Below are positions 1-7,733 of a stretch of 64,000 bases of DNA, piece after piece. A program made the translations under genes and the position numbers. The notes under the pieces were generated by a model that saw nothing but the letters and a program-made list of their open reading frames with translations, searched no databases and was not told where the DNA came from. The DNA is from Xanthobacter autotrophicus (GTDB lineage Bacteria; Pseudomonadota; Alphaproteobacteria; Rhizobiales; Xanthobacteraceae), in contig NZ_VAUP01000042.1 in assembly GCF_005871085.1 (NCBI RefSeq), positions 62,001-126,000 of the forward strand, given 5' to 3'. Position 1 is the stretch's first letter; each line of letters starts with the position of its first letter.

Positions 1-913
1 GCTCGCCGTGGGCATCATCCTCGCCATCCGGCAGGTGGCGCGGCTTTTCCCCGAGGTGGAATGGGTGAATTCCTTCCGCCTCTCCGATCCGGGGCTGGCG
101 GTGGCGCGCCCGCCCACCCTGCTGGCGCCCATGGCGGCGCTACTGGGCGACCGGGTGGGGCGCATGTCCATTTCCCAGGCCACCATGCGCTCGATCCTGG
201 ATTCCATCGGCACCCGCCTCGACGAAAGCCGGGACATGGGGCGCTATCTGACCGGCCTTCTGGTGTTCCTCGGCCTGCTCGGCACCTTCTGGGGCCTTCT
301 GGAAACCGTCTCCTCCATCGGTACGGTCATCAGCTCGCTCCAGGTGGGGCCTGATGCCGGCTCCATCTTCGAGGACATGAAGACCGGCCTTGCCGCCCCC
401 CTCGGCGGTATGGGCACGGCGTTCTCGTCCTCCCTGTTCGGCCTGTCGGGCTCGCTGGTGCTGGGCTTCCTCGATCTTCAGGCCGGCCAGGCGCAGACGC
501 GCTTCTACACCGATCTGGAGGACTGGCTCTCCACCACCGTGCGCGACCTCGACGATGCGCCACGCGAGCCGCCCCGCGGCTTCGGTGCCGAGCGCGACCC
601 GGCGCGCCTGTCCGCTTCGGCGCAGCCCGCGACCCCGCCCCTCGCCCTGCCGCCGCCGCAGCCGGCCTTCGACACCGCTCCGCTGGTCTCTGCCATGGGC
701 CGGCTGGAGAAGACCATGACCGAGGCGGGGTCCCAGCGGGTCACCACCGCCATGTCCCAGCTCGCGGAAAGCCTTCAGGGCCTCGTCACCCACATGCGCT
801 CGGAACAGGCGTTACTGAAGCAGATGATCGAGGCGCAGGGCGCCCAGCAGGAGGAGCTGAAGCGCCTCGTCCGCCGGCTGGAGGACGAGACCTCGGGCCG
901 GAGCAGGCCATGA
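1..913 (+). CDS. MotA/TolQ/ExbB-type proton channel protein, 5' partial
   Basis: The reading frame is open to the window edge, so the true start lies upstream; the GTG at 8 is only the first possible in-window start. The visible part has two membrane segments, around YLTGLLVFLGLLGTFWGLLE and the stretch after GMGTAFSSSLFGLSG, in the arrangement of MotA/TolQ/ExbB proton channels. A proline-rich linker and a helical, charged C-terminal tail of about 70 residues follow. The next real gene is a MotB/OmpA-like protein, so the two probably form an ion-driven stator-like complex in the inner membrane. No other flagellar gene is in the window, so a flagellar role is not shown. The stop codon overlaps the ATG of the mini-ORF at 910. 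Confidence 0.85.
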   Translation, partial: LAVGIILAIRQVARLFPEVEWVNSFRLSDPGLAVARPPTLLAPMAALLGDRVGRMSISQATMRSILDSIGTRLDESRDMGRYLTGLLVFLGLLGTFWGLLETVSSIGTVISSLQVGPDAGSIFEDMKTGLAAPLGGMGTAFSSSLFGLSGSLVLGFLDLQAGQAQTRFYTDLEDWLSTTVRDLDDAPREPPRGFGAERDPARLSASAQPATPPLALPPPQPAFDTAPLVSAMGRLEKTMTEAGSQRVTTAMSQLAESLQGLVTHMRSEQALLKQMIEAQGAQQEELKRLVRRLEDETSGRSRP

Positions 914-978
914 GCGGATACGGGGATCAGGGCATGAGCGGACGCGGCGATCGGGGCATGAGCGGAAACGGGAGCTGA
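910..978 (+). CDS. 22-codon repeat mini-ORF between the channel and MotB-like genes
   Basis: The frame opens with an ATG that overlaps the TGA of the upstream channel gene (ATGA) and closes 3 nt before the ATG of the MotB-like gene. It reads MSGYGDQG, MSGRGDRG, MSGNGS, that is two full and one partial 8-codon unit from a 24-bp tandem repeat. I know of no family for it. It may be a translated coupling peptide that hands ribosomes to the next gene, or a chance frame in a repeat that grew in the spacer. The exact fit of its start and stop to both neighbours favours translation. Confidence 0.4.
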   Translation: MSGYGDQGMSGRGDRGMSGNGS

Positions 979-981
979 GCC

Positions 982-2004
982 ATGGCCCTGGGCAGACGCG
1001 GTCGCGACCGCCACATCGACTACTGGCCCGGCTTCGTGGACGCCTTGTCCACGCTGCTGCTGGTGTTCATCTTCCTGCTGTCGGTGTTCATGCTCACCCA
1101 GTTCTTCCTGACCCAGGAGATGTCGGGCAAGGACAATGTGATGCAGCGGCTGCAGGCGCAGATCCGCCAGCTCACCGAGCTGCTCTCGCTGGAGCGCGCC
1201 ACCGGCCAGACCACGGACGGCGAGCTTGCCACCCTGCGCGCCTCGCTCGAGGCCACCGAAACCGAGCGCGACCGCCTCAAGGGCCAGCTTTCCGCCGCCC
1301 CGGTCCCCACCTCCGACGAAGGCCGCACCCGGGCGCTCGCCCGCGAGGTGGACCTCCAGAAGGACGTGGCAGCCCGCGCCATCGCCCAGATCGAGCTGCT
1401 CAACCAGCAGATTTCCGCCCTGCGCCGGCAGATGGCGGCGCTGGAAGAGGCCCTCAACGTCGCCGAGAAGCGCGACGCCGAAAGCCAGACCAAGATTACC
1501 GACCTCGGCCGCCGGCTCAACGTGGCGCTGGCCCAAAGGGTGCAGGAGCTGACCCGCTTCCGCTCGGAATTCTTCGGCCGCCTGCGCGACATCCTCGGCA
1601 ACCGGCCGGACGTGCGCGTGGTGGGCGACCGCTTCGTGTTCCAGTCGGAAGTGTTTTTCGACCGCGGCTCCGCCACCCCCCGCCCCGAGGCGCTGGCCGA
1701 GCTGGACAAGCTGGCGGGTGCCATCCTCGAGCTGGAGAAATCCATTCCCCCCGACATCTCCTGGGCCCTGCGCATCGACGGGCATACCGACAACCGGCCC
1801 ATCGCCACGCCCCAGTTCCCCTCCAACTGGGAACTGTCGGCAGCGCGGGCCATCGCGGTGGTTCAGTACCTCATCTCCAAGGGGGTGAGCCCGCAGCACC
1901 TGATCGCCGCCGGCTTCGGCGAATACCAGCCCATCGACACATCCGCCTCCGAGGACGCCCGCGCCCGCAACCGCCGCATTGAACTGAAGCTGACGGAACG
2001 GTGA
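982..2004 (+). CDS. MotB/OmpA-like peptidoglycan-binding stator protein
   Basis: This 340-residue protein has a short cytoplasmic head, then one membrane helix (about residues 16-44) with an aspartate at position 20 (YWPGFVDALS), the place of the proton-carrying Asp of MotB. A long coiled-coil stretch (about 50-190) follows. An OmpA-type peptidoglycan-binding domain fills the C-terminus, with the RIDGHTDNRPI and NWELSAARA motifs and the closing ARNRRIELKL motif. It pairs with the MotA/TolQ-like gene just upstream and would anchor that channel to the cell wall. The long coiled coil is more typical of OmpA/MotB-like proteins outside flagellar operons. The specific process it powers is unknown. 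Confidence 0.85.
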   Translation: MALGRRGRDRHIDYWPGFVDALSTLLLVFIFLLSVFMLTQFFLTQEMSGKDNVMQRLQAQIRQLTELLSLERATGQTTDGELATLRASLEATETERDRLKGQLSAAPVPTSDEGRTRALAREVDLQKDVAARAIAQIELLNQQISALRRQMAALEEALNVAEKRDAESQTKITDLGRRLNVALAQRVQELTRFRSEFFGRLRDILGNRPDVRVVGDRFVFQSEVFFDRGSATPRPEALAELDKLAGAILELEKSIPPDISWALRIDGHTDNRPIATPQFPSNWELSAARAIAVVQYLISKGVSPQHLIAAGFGEYQPIDTSASEDARARNRRIELKLTER

Positions 2005-2133
2005 CCGACCTGCGCCATGGACGTTAAGCGCCCGGCAACCCGTCTGGCTCAGGCTGGATGCCCGGATTTGACGACGAAGAAGGTGGATCGGCACGAGCCG
2101 CCTCGTCGTCATGAGCCAAGGCGTGACATTCCC

Positions 2134-2613
2134 ATGCCCTATACTCTCGCCCCCGCTTTGCCCGCCCATCGTCCCGCCATGGCGCAGCTGTGGGTGGAAA
2201 GCTGGGTGAAGACCCTGCCGGAGATCGATTTCGAGGCCCGCCGGCCATGGCTCGAAAGCCATCTCGATGACCTCGCCGCAGGCGGCGCGCTGATTCGGGT
2301 GGCGCTCGATGGGGAGGGTGCGGTGGCCGGGTTCGTGGTCATCCATCCCGGCACCGGGTATCTTGACCAGCTGGCCGTCGCCCCGCGCGTGTGGGGACAG
2401 GGCGCGGCCGAGGCGCTGATGGATGAGGCGCGGCGGATCTCCCCGGCCCTCGTCGCCCTCGACGTGAACCAGGACAATCCCCGCGCGGTGCGCTTCTACG
2501 AGAAGATGGGGCTCACCATCGTCGCCGAGGGCGAGAACCCCATGTCCGGCCGCCGCACCTTCCGCATGGAATGGCGCGGTGGCGATGCCGCTCAGGCGCC
2601 GCGCGGGCCTTAG
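2134..2613 (+). CDS. GNAT family N-acetyltransferase
   Basis: The 159-residue product has the GNAT fold: GYLDQLAVAPRVWGQGAAEAL is beta4 plus the acetyl-CoA-binding loop (the R/Q-x-x-G-x-A motif), and ALDVNQDNPRAVRFYEKMGL is the usual C-terminal motif. It transfers an acetyl group from acetyl-CoA to an amine that cannot be named. The ATG at 2134 was chosen because the homology-like region (MPYTLAPALPAHRP) begins there; an upstream ATG at 2017 would add 39 low-complexity residues. The last codons lie inside the first half-copy of a dispersed repeat (the CGCCGCGCGGGC block at 2597), so its C-terminus (APRGP) was probably shaped by repeat insertion. Confidence 0.8.
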   Translation: MPYTLAPALPAHRPAMAQLWVESWVKTLPEIDFEARRPWLESHLDDLAAGGALIRVALDGEGAVAGFVVIHPGTGYLDQLAVAPRVWGQGAAEALMDEARRISPALVALDVNQDNPRAVRFYEKMGLTIVAEGENPMSGRRTFRMEWRGGDAAQAPRGP

Positions 2614-2619
2614 ACCAAC

Positions 2620-2688
2620 GGCCTCGGTCTTTGACCGATGCCGAGAGGGTCACACTCATACGCCGCGCGGGCTTAGACCAACGGCCAT
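2620..2688. repeat. dispersed hairpin repeat, copy A
   Basis: An inverted repeat GGCCTCGGTC, ttt, GACCGATGCC (2620-2642) is followed by a tail that includes CGCCGCGCGGGC (2661-2672) and TTAGACCAACGGCC. The same head and tail occur at 7553-7605, and a diverged copy lies at 49506-49553. The tail is also duplicated at 2597-2624, running into the end of the GNAT gene. Position between two convergent genes is typical of a REP-like element. Confidence 0.7.
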
Positions 2689-2712
2689 TGAGTCAAGCTC
2701 AACAGCCGTTGG
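2678..2712. terminator. hairpin between convergent genes, possible bidirectional terminator
   Basis: The stem CCAACGGC (2678-2685) pairs with GCCGTTGG (2705-2712), and inside it TTGAG pairs with CTCAA around a 5-nt loop, with matching 2-nt internal loops. It sits 2 nt from the stop codon of the minus-strand ABC gene. There is no clear T-tract, so factor-independent termination is uncertain. Confidence 0.45.
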
Positions 2713-2714
2713 AA

Positions 2715-4550
2715 TCAAGCCGCGTTGAACTGGAGCTGGGCGAGGCGGGCGTAGAGGCCACCCTTGGCCACCAGCTCGGCATGGGTGCCCTCGTCCACCA
2801 CGCGGCCGGCCTCCATCACGAGGATGCGGTCGGCTTCCAGCACGGTGGCCAGGCGGTGGGCGATGACGAGCGTCGTGCGCCCCTCCATGGAGCGCTCCAG
2901 CGCGGTCTGCACCAGGGTCTCGCTTTCCGCATCCAGTGCGCTTGTCGCCTCATCCAGCAGCAGGATGGGCGCGGCGCGCAGGATGGCGCGGGCGATGACG
3001 ATGCGCTGACGCTGGCCGCCGGAGAGCGTCACCCCCCGCTCGCCCACCAGGGTATCCCAGCCCTGCGGCAGGCGCGCCACGAACTCGTCCACCGCCGCGG
3101 CCTGGCCGGCGGCCTCCACCTCGGCATCGGTGGCGTCGGGCCGGCCCAGGCGGATGTTGGCGCGCACGGTGTCGGCGAAGATGGCAACCTCCTGCGGCAC
3201 CAGCGCGATCTGCCGGCGCACATCCACCGGATCGGCGTAGCCGATGTCGATATCGTCCAGCAAGATGCGCCCCGCCTGCGGATCATAGAACCGCTCCAGC
3301 AGCTGGAACACCGTGCTCTTGCCGGCCCCCGATGGCCCCACCAGCGCCACCCGCTCGCCGGGCCGCACGGTGAAGGAGACGGCATGGAGGGCATTGTCGT
3401 CAGCTCGGGTCGGATAGGCGAAGGACACCTCGTCGAACCGGATCGCGCCGGACAGGCGCGCGGGCAGCGCCACCGGGCGGGCCGGGGTGCGCACCTGCGG
3501 CTCCACCCGCAGCAGCTCGCCGATGCGCTCGGCGGCGCCGGCGGCGGCGGAGACCTCGCCCCAGGTCTCGGACAGATTGCCCAGCGAGGCGGCGGCCAGC
3601 ACCGCATAGAGCACGAACTGGCTGAGCGCCCCCGAACTCATGGTACCGCCGAGCACCGATTGGGCGCCCGCCCACAGCACCGCCACGATGCTGGCGGTGA
3701 TGAGGAAGATGGCGACGCCGGTGAGCCAGGCCCGCGCCCGCGTCGCGTCCTGCGCGGCGGTGAAGGCCTCTTCCACCGCCCCGTCGAAGCGCGCCCGCGC
3801 GGCGCCCTCCGCGCTGGAGGATTGCAGCGCCCGCATGCCGTTGAGCGCCTCGGCGGCATAGGCCGAGGCGTCGGCCAGCGTATCTTGAGCGTGGCGGGTG
3901 CGCCGGCGCACCTTGCGGCCGGAGGCCACCAGCGGCAGCACGATGATAGGGATGGCCACCAGCACTAGCGCCGACAGGCGCGGGCTGGTCACCACCATCA
4001 TGGCGATGCCGCCCACGCACAGCACCAGATTGCGCAAGGCGGTGGAGGCGGAGGCGCCCACCGCCGATTTCAGCTGGGTGGTATCCGCCGTGAGGCGCGA
4101 GGTCAGTTCACCGGACCGGGCGGTGTCGTAGAAGGCGCCGTCCAGCGTCACCAGACGGGCGAAGACTGCCGTGCGCAGGTCCGACACCACGCGCTCGCCG
4201 AGCGTGGTCACGAGGTAATAGCGAGCGGCGGAAGCGGCGGCGAGCACCGCCGCGACCGCCACCAGCACGGCGAAATAGCGATCCACCAGGGCGGCATGGT
4301 CGGCGGCGAAGCCGAAATCGATCATGCGCCGCACCGCCAGCGGCAGCGCCAGCGTCGCCAGCGCCGCCACCAGAATGGCGACCAGCGCCGCCGCCACCCG
4401 GCCGCGATAGCGCGACAGGTAGGGGGCAAGGCCCCTCAGCGGCTTCAGGTTGGCCTTCCGACGCCGCGAGGCTTCGCCGTTCGGCGCCTCGGGCTTAAGC
4501 GCGTCGTTGTTGGGGGCAGTTGAGGTGTCGGCTTGTGTCAAAGCATGCAC
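2715..4550 (-). CDS. ABC transporter, fused permease and ATPase (exporter type)
   Basis: This 611-residue half-transporter has a six-helix permease domain (about residues 45-330) and a C-terminal ATPase. The ATPase shows Walker A GPSGAGKST, signature LSGGQRQR, Walker B ILLLDEATSALD and the switch histidine in IAHRLAT. The family works as a dimer in the inner membrane and exports lipids, peptides or drugs, much like MsbA. The first 40 or so residues are hydrophilic. It is transcribed away from rpmE, with the two starts about 90 bp apart. The substrate cannot be read from the sequence. Confidence 0.9.
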   Translation of the reverse strand: MHALTQADTSTAPNNDALKPEAPNGEASRRRKANLKPLRGLAPYLSRYRGRVAAALVAILVAALATLALPLAVRRMIDFGFAADHAALVDRYFAVLVAVAAVLAAASAARYYLVTTLGERVVSDLRTAVFARLVTLDGAFYDTARSGELTSRLTADTTQLKSAVGASASTALRNLVLCVGGIAMMVVTSPRLSALVLVAIPIIVLPLVASGRKVRRRTRHAQDTLADASAYAAEALNGMRALQSSSAEGAARARFDGAVEEAFTAAQDATRARAWLTGVAIFLITASIVAVLWAGAQSVLGGTMSSGALSQFVLYAVLAAASLGNLSETWGEVSAAAGAAERIGELLRVEPQVRTPARPVALPARLSGAIRFDEVSFAYPTRADDNALHAVSFTVRPGERVALVGPSGAGKSTVFQLLERFYDPQAGRILLDDIDIGYADPVDVRRQIALVPQEVAIFADTVRANIRLGRPDATDAEVEAAGQAAAVDEFVARLPQGWDTLVGERGVTLSGGQRQRIVIARAILRAAPILLLDEATSALDAESETLVQTALERSMEGRTTLVIAHRLATVLEADRILVMEAGRVVDEGTHAELVAKGGLYARLAQLQFNAA

Positions 4551-4640
4551 TCGGTTATAGACCCGCCACTTCCGTCAGGAACCGAAATTGACGCTGCCGG
4601 ACCCGGGAGGGCGTCGGCGTGGCGATAAAGGATTGAACCA

Positions 4641-4865
4641 ATGAAGAGCGACATCCACCCCGATTACCACTTCATCAAGGTGGTGATGACGGACGGTTCC
4701 GAGTACACGACCCGGTCGACCTACGGCAAGGAGGGTGACACCCTTCAGCTCGACATCGACCCGCGCACCCATCCCGCGTGGACCGGCGGCACCCAGCAGC
4801 TGATGGACCGCGGCGGCCGCGTTTCCCGCTTCAAGAGCAAGTTCGGCGCCCTGCTCAAGGGCTGA
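4641..4865 (+). CDS. rpmE: 50S ribosomal protein L31
   Basis: The 74-residue protein ([20 protein letters not shown] and on) is a clear bacterial L31, a component of the large ribosomal subunit near the central protuberance. It lacks the four-cysteine zinc motif of the C+ form, so it is the zinc-free kind, yet it has the short length of the main type, as is common in alphaproteobacteria. It stands alone as a monocistronic unit. A hairpin follows at 4887-4913 and a strong terminator at 4984-5019. Confidence 0.97.
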   Translation: MKSDIHPDYHFIKVVMTDGSEYTTRSTYGKEGDTLQLDIDPRTHPAWTGGTQQLMDRGGRVSRFKSKFGALLKG

Positions 4866-4886
4866 TCGGCACCCGCCGCCATATCC

Positions 4887-4913
4887 GGCCCTGCGTATTT
4901 GCGTCGCAGGGCC
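4887..4913 (+). terminator. hairpin just after rpmE
   Basis: GGCCCTGCG (4887-4895) pairs perfectly with CGCAGGGCC (4905-4913) around a 9-nt loop, 21 nt after the rpmE stop. There is no T-tract. It could stabilise the mRNA 3' end or act with the terminator further down. Confidence 0.5.
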
Positions 4914-4976
4914 AGATGGTGCGGCTTTGCCGTTCTGGCGCAGGGGAAGCCTTTCGCCGTTCAGCTTATCGCATCA

Positions 4977-5339
4977 TCAGTTGAAGCCGCGGGCGGTCGT
5001 GCCGCCGTCGCGGCTTTTTGCGTTGCGCGATGCGCTGGCGGTCGTCAGGGCCGCAGCGGCCTGAAGGCGCGCTGCGAGTGCGCCGCACAAGGTCGCGAGT
5101 TCCAGCGCCCCGATCCGGGCCGCCGCCGGCAGCCGTTCGACGAGCCCAGCCGGAAGGGCCAGATGAAGCCGCGCGGTTTCGCGACCGAAGGCCTCGGGCG
5201 CCATGTCGCCGTCGCCCAGCATGTCGAGCATCAGCAGCGCCGAAGACGCATCCAGCACGAGCCGGCGCAAGGCGTCGGCAGCAGATGGGTCGAGTTGGGT
5301 CGAGGACAGGCGCGCCTGCGCGGACGCTAGCGTCTCCAT
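4977..5339 (-). CDS. hypothetical protein
   Basis: I do not recognise this 120-residue alanine- and leucine-rich protein (METLASAQARLSSTQLDPSA at the start). It looks helical, has no signal peptide and no cysteine motif beyond one Cys. The ATG at 5339 has a GGAGG only 1 nt upstream, too close for a normal ribosome site, so the true start may differ; the frame stays open upstream to 5564. Its last codons are encoded by the rpmE terminator stem. It could be a real small gene that shares a terminator region with rpmE, or a spurious frame in GC-rich DNA. Confidence 0.4.
   Translation of the reverse strand: METLASAQARLSSTQLDPSAADALRRLVLDASSALLMLDMLGDGDMAPEAFGRETARLHLALPAGLVERLPAAARIGALELATLCGALAARLQAAAALTTASASRNAKSRDGGTTARGFN
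4984..5019 (+). terminator. rho-independent terminator of rpmE
   Basis: AAGCCGCG (4984-4991) plus GGCGG pair with CCGCC plus CGCGGCTT (5009-5016), with a 2-nt bulge and a 5-nt loop. The stem runs straight into TTTTT (5015-5019). This is the best intrinsic terminator in the region. It lies inside the 3' end of the minus-strand reading frame at 4977-5339. Confidence 0.75.
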
Positions 5340-5678
5340 ACCTCCGCTGAAGATGACGGCAGCAGCCGCCCCGTCCCGGTCCCGCACGTCGGCGCTCCTC
5401 ACACAAGGGCGTGCATCAAGCGGAACGCGGGCACGCCCGTAAAGGGGCCGGGCGCCAAAAGCGCTGGGGATATCGGGCACCCCGCGCAAAGAAGAGCCGC
5501 CTTGCGGCGGCTCCGAAGTCTGACAGGGAGAGTTGCCAGGTACTTGGTCCAGGTACTCGGTCACATGTCCGGTCAGGTGTTGGGAGGAACGCTGCGGACA
5601 AGTGGAGTTTGGCAGGCAGGGATTAAGGCCGCCTTAACGCGTGGCCGCTAAAAACCCTGCCCCCTCCGGTCAGCATCC
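5340..5678. other. gap of about 340 bp with terminator hairpins
   Basis: No gene is supported here. The stretch holds the minus-strand terminator at 5483-5513, the perfect palindrome TTAAGGC, c, GCCTTAA at 5622-5636, and two near-identical AGGTACT-type words around 5540-5560. The upstream extension of the hypothetical frame (to 5564) runs through it but looks non-coding. Confidence 0.5.
5483..5513 (-). terminator. rho-independent terminator on the minus strand
   Basis: GAGCCGCC (5494-5501) pairs with GGCGGCTC (5506-5513) around a 4-nt loop. Read on the minus strand the stem is followed by TTCTTT. It lies about 165 bp after the stop of the DUF1192 gene and probably ends that transcript. Confidence 0.6.
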
Positions 5679-5867
5679 CTACAATTTGAAAGCGGCGTCA
5701 GCCGCGGCGCGGGAGGCGAGCTTGGCGGTGAGCGCCGTCTCCAGGCGCGCGATCTCCGCCTTGAGGTCGGCGATGCGCTGCTCGATCTCGTCCACCGACA
5801 GGCGTGAGATGTCCGCCGCAACCAGCGGCGCGCGCGGCGGGGGCAAAGCTTCGTCGTCCATTGGCAT
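5679..5867 (-). CDS. DUF1192 family small protein
   Basis: The 62-residue product carries the DUF1192 pattern: an acidic N-terminus (MPMDDEALPPP), then LSVDEIEQRIADLKAEIARL, a short coiled coil, and a C-terminal A-S-R-A-A-A-D-A-A-F. The family is confined largely to alphaproteobacteria and has no known function. It is divergent from the quinone oxidoreductase gene, and in my recollection this pairing is common in the order. The start fits the family length exactly. Confidence 0.85.
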   Translation of the reverse strand: MPMDDEALPPPRAPLVAADISRLSVDEIEQRIADLKAEIARLETALTAKLASRAAADAAFKL

Positions 5868-6122
5868 CTTGCGCGCCCCTCCCTATTGTCGCCTCGCGTG
5901 GCGGTGCGGACTTCAGGTCCGAACCGCCTTCTCCTATTTTGCCCGTCCCCGCTTCGGTTAAAAGGGGGTGCTCGCAAGAGCTGCCAACTCTTTGACGAAG
6001 GCGGATTTCACCAGCCGGATTGAGTCGGACCGGCCGGTTTCCCCTCTCGCGCCGTCGCCTCAAGACACTGCGCCTCAGGCGCCGCGCCGCAAGTCCTTTC
6101 GGAAGTCCTTTCGGAGCCGTTC

Positions 6123-7148
6123 ATGTCGTCCGCTGCCCCCGTGTCCCCTCCCCCCTTGCCTGAAACCATGACCGCCATCCTCATCTCCGCGCCCGGCGGG
6201 CCGGAGGTGCTGGTGCCCGGCACGCGCCCGGTGCCCGCTCCCGCCCCCGGCGAACTGCTGGTGAAGGTGGAGGCGGCCGGCATCAACCGACCGGACGTGA
6301 TGCAGCGCAAGGGCCTCTATCCGCCGCCCCCCGGCGCGTCCGACATTCCGGGCCTGGAGATCGCCGGCACGGTGGTGGCCCTCGGCGAAGGCGCGAGCCG
6401 CTTCAAGGTGGGCGACCGGGTGTGCGCCCTCGTCACCGGCGGCGGCTATGCGCAATATTGCACCACCCACGAGGCCACCGCCCTGCCCATCCCCGAGGGC
6501 CTGAGCGCCGCCGAGGCGGCGGCTCTGCCGGAAACCGCCTTCACCGTGTGGAGCAACATCTTCGAGCGCGGCCAGCTGAAGGCGGGCGAGACCCTGCTGC
6601 TGCATGGCGGGTCCAGCGGCATCGGCACCACGGCCATCCAGCTCGCCAAGGCCTTCGGCGCGCGGGTGGTGGTGACGGCGGGATCGGACGAGAAATGCGC
6701 CGCCTGTGTGACGCTGGGCGCGGATCTGGCGGTGAACTACCGCACCCAGGATTTTGTCGCCGAGGTGAAGAGCTTCACCGCCGGCAAGGGCGCCAACGTG
6801 ATCCTGGACATGATCGGCGGCCCCTACATCCAGAAGAATTACGAGGCGGCAGCCATGGACGGCCGCATCGTGCAGATCGCCTTCCAGCAGGGCGCCAAGG
6901 CCGAGGTGGACTTCATGCGGCTCATGCTGAAGCGCCTCACCCACACCGGCTCCACCCTGCGCTCGCGCCCGGTGGATGAGAAGGCGGCGCTGGCCGCCGC
7001 CATCGTGGAAAAGGTGTTTCCGCTGATCGCCGCCGGCAAGTACCGACCAGTGATGGACGAGACCTTCCCGCTGGCCAATGCGGCCGACGCCCACGCCCGC
7101 ATGGATGCGAGCGCGCATGTGGGCAAGATCGTGCTGACGGTGGACTGA
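6123..7148 (+). CDS. NAD(P)H quinone oxidoreductase, zinc-independent MDR family
   Basis: This 341-residue protein is a medium-chain reductase of the PIG3/zeta-crystallin type: an N-terminal GroES-like domain (GINRPDVMQRKG, DIPGLEIAGTV), a Rossmann NADPH site (GGSSGIGTTAIQLAKAFGA) and a C-terminal lid (GKIVLTVD). No catalytic zinc cysteines are present. It would reduce quinones or enones with NADPH in the cytoplasm. The ATG at 6123 has GGAG six bases upstream; an internal ATG at 6168 matches the usual family start, so the first 15 proline-rich residues are doubtful. Confidence 0.88.
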   Translation: MSSAAPVSPPPLPETMTAILISAPGGPEVLVPGTRPVPAPAPGELLVKVEAAGINRPDVMQRKGLYPPPPGASDIPGLEIAGTVVALGEGASRFKVGDRVCALVTGGGYAQYCTTHEATALPIPEGLSAAEAAALPETAFTVWSNIFERGQLKAGETLLLHGGSSGIGTTAIQLAKAFGARVVVTAGSDEKCAACVTLGADLAVNYRTQDFVAEVKSFTAGKGANVILDMIGGPYIQKNYEAAAMDGRIVQIAFQQGAKAEVDFMRLMLKRLTHTGSTLRSRPVDEKAALAAAIVEKVFPLIAAGKYRPVMDETFPLANAADAHARMDASAHVGKIVLTVD

Positions 7149-7180
7149 AGGGGAGCCGCTTACGCACGGCACGCGAGTCG

Positions 7181-7201
7181 CCCTCCGGCTGGGCCGGAGG
7201 G
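7181..7201. terminator. hairpin between convergent genes
   Basis: CCCTCCGGC (7181-7189) pairs with GCCGGAGGG (7193-7201) around a 3-nt loop, between the quinone reductase and the Pmp3-like gene, which converge. No T-tract follows on either strand. Confidence 0.45.
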
Positions 7202-7217
7202 GACACCGTTGCGCCGC

Positions 7218-7469
7218 TCAGGGCCGCCAATCGGCGGGCGGCACGCCGCTGCGCTGGATGGCTTCCAGCACCTGGCGCTGGCGACGATCCGTGCGCTTCA
7301 TGTGCACGGCGATGACCGCATGGGCCGAGGGCACGAGGAACAGAAGCGGGAAGATCAGGCCGAGCAGGATGCACGGCACGATCATGATCAGGTTGATGAG
7401 GGCCGAAATCGGCTGTCCGTTCACCAGCAGGCCGAGCGGCGGAAGCAGAGCGGCGAGAATGTAGATCAT
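7218..7469 (-). CDS. YqaE/Pmp3-like small membrane protein
   Basis: The 83-residue protein has two hydrophobic helices (about residues 1-22 and 24-52) and a basic tail (MKRTDRRQRQVLEAIQRSG). The N-terminal LAALLPPLGLLVNG is the Pmp3/UPF0057 pattern, and the protein is longer than the 50-60 residue norm because of the tail. Pmp3 proteins sit in the plasma membrane and affect ion balance under stress. An AAGGAGGG ribosome site lies about 13 nt upstream of the ATG, somewhat far. Confidence 0.7.
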   Translation of the reverse strand: MIYILAALLPPLGLLVNGQPISALINLIMIVPCILLGLIFPLLFLVPSAHAVIAVHMKRTDRRQRQVLEAIQRSGVPPADWRP

Positions 7470-7552
7470 GGTCGCGTCAGGCCCTCCTTAAAGGCCTCGG
7501 CATCCATATGGTGCGGCTCAGCGCCCCCGCAAGGCATCGTGATAAGACTGTC

Positions 7553-7605
7553 GGCATCGGTCGTTGACCGATGCCAGGTGAGTGACGCTCAGGCGCCGCG
7601 CGGGC
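7553..7605. repeat. dispersed hairpin repeat, copy B (best preserved)
   Basis: A perfect inverted repeat GGCATCGGTC, gtt, GACCGATGCC (7553-7575) is followed by the shared tail with GTGACGCTCAGG and CGCCGCGCGGGC (7594-7605). It lies between the Pmp3-like gene and the DHA2 exporter, which diverge, so a role as a terminator is unlikely here. Other copies are at 2620 and 49506. Confidence 0.7.
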
Positions 7606-7733
7606 TTGACCCAAGGTGCCTTGGGCCGAACGCTGGCCCTGCGGATGGTTGATCACGACCGACGAAGCCCCTATTCGGAACGCTGGACCCGACGCGCCGC
7701 CCAGCTCCGAGGCGCGACCCTACGGAAACACAC

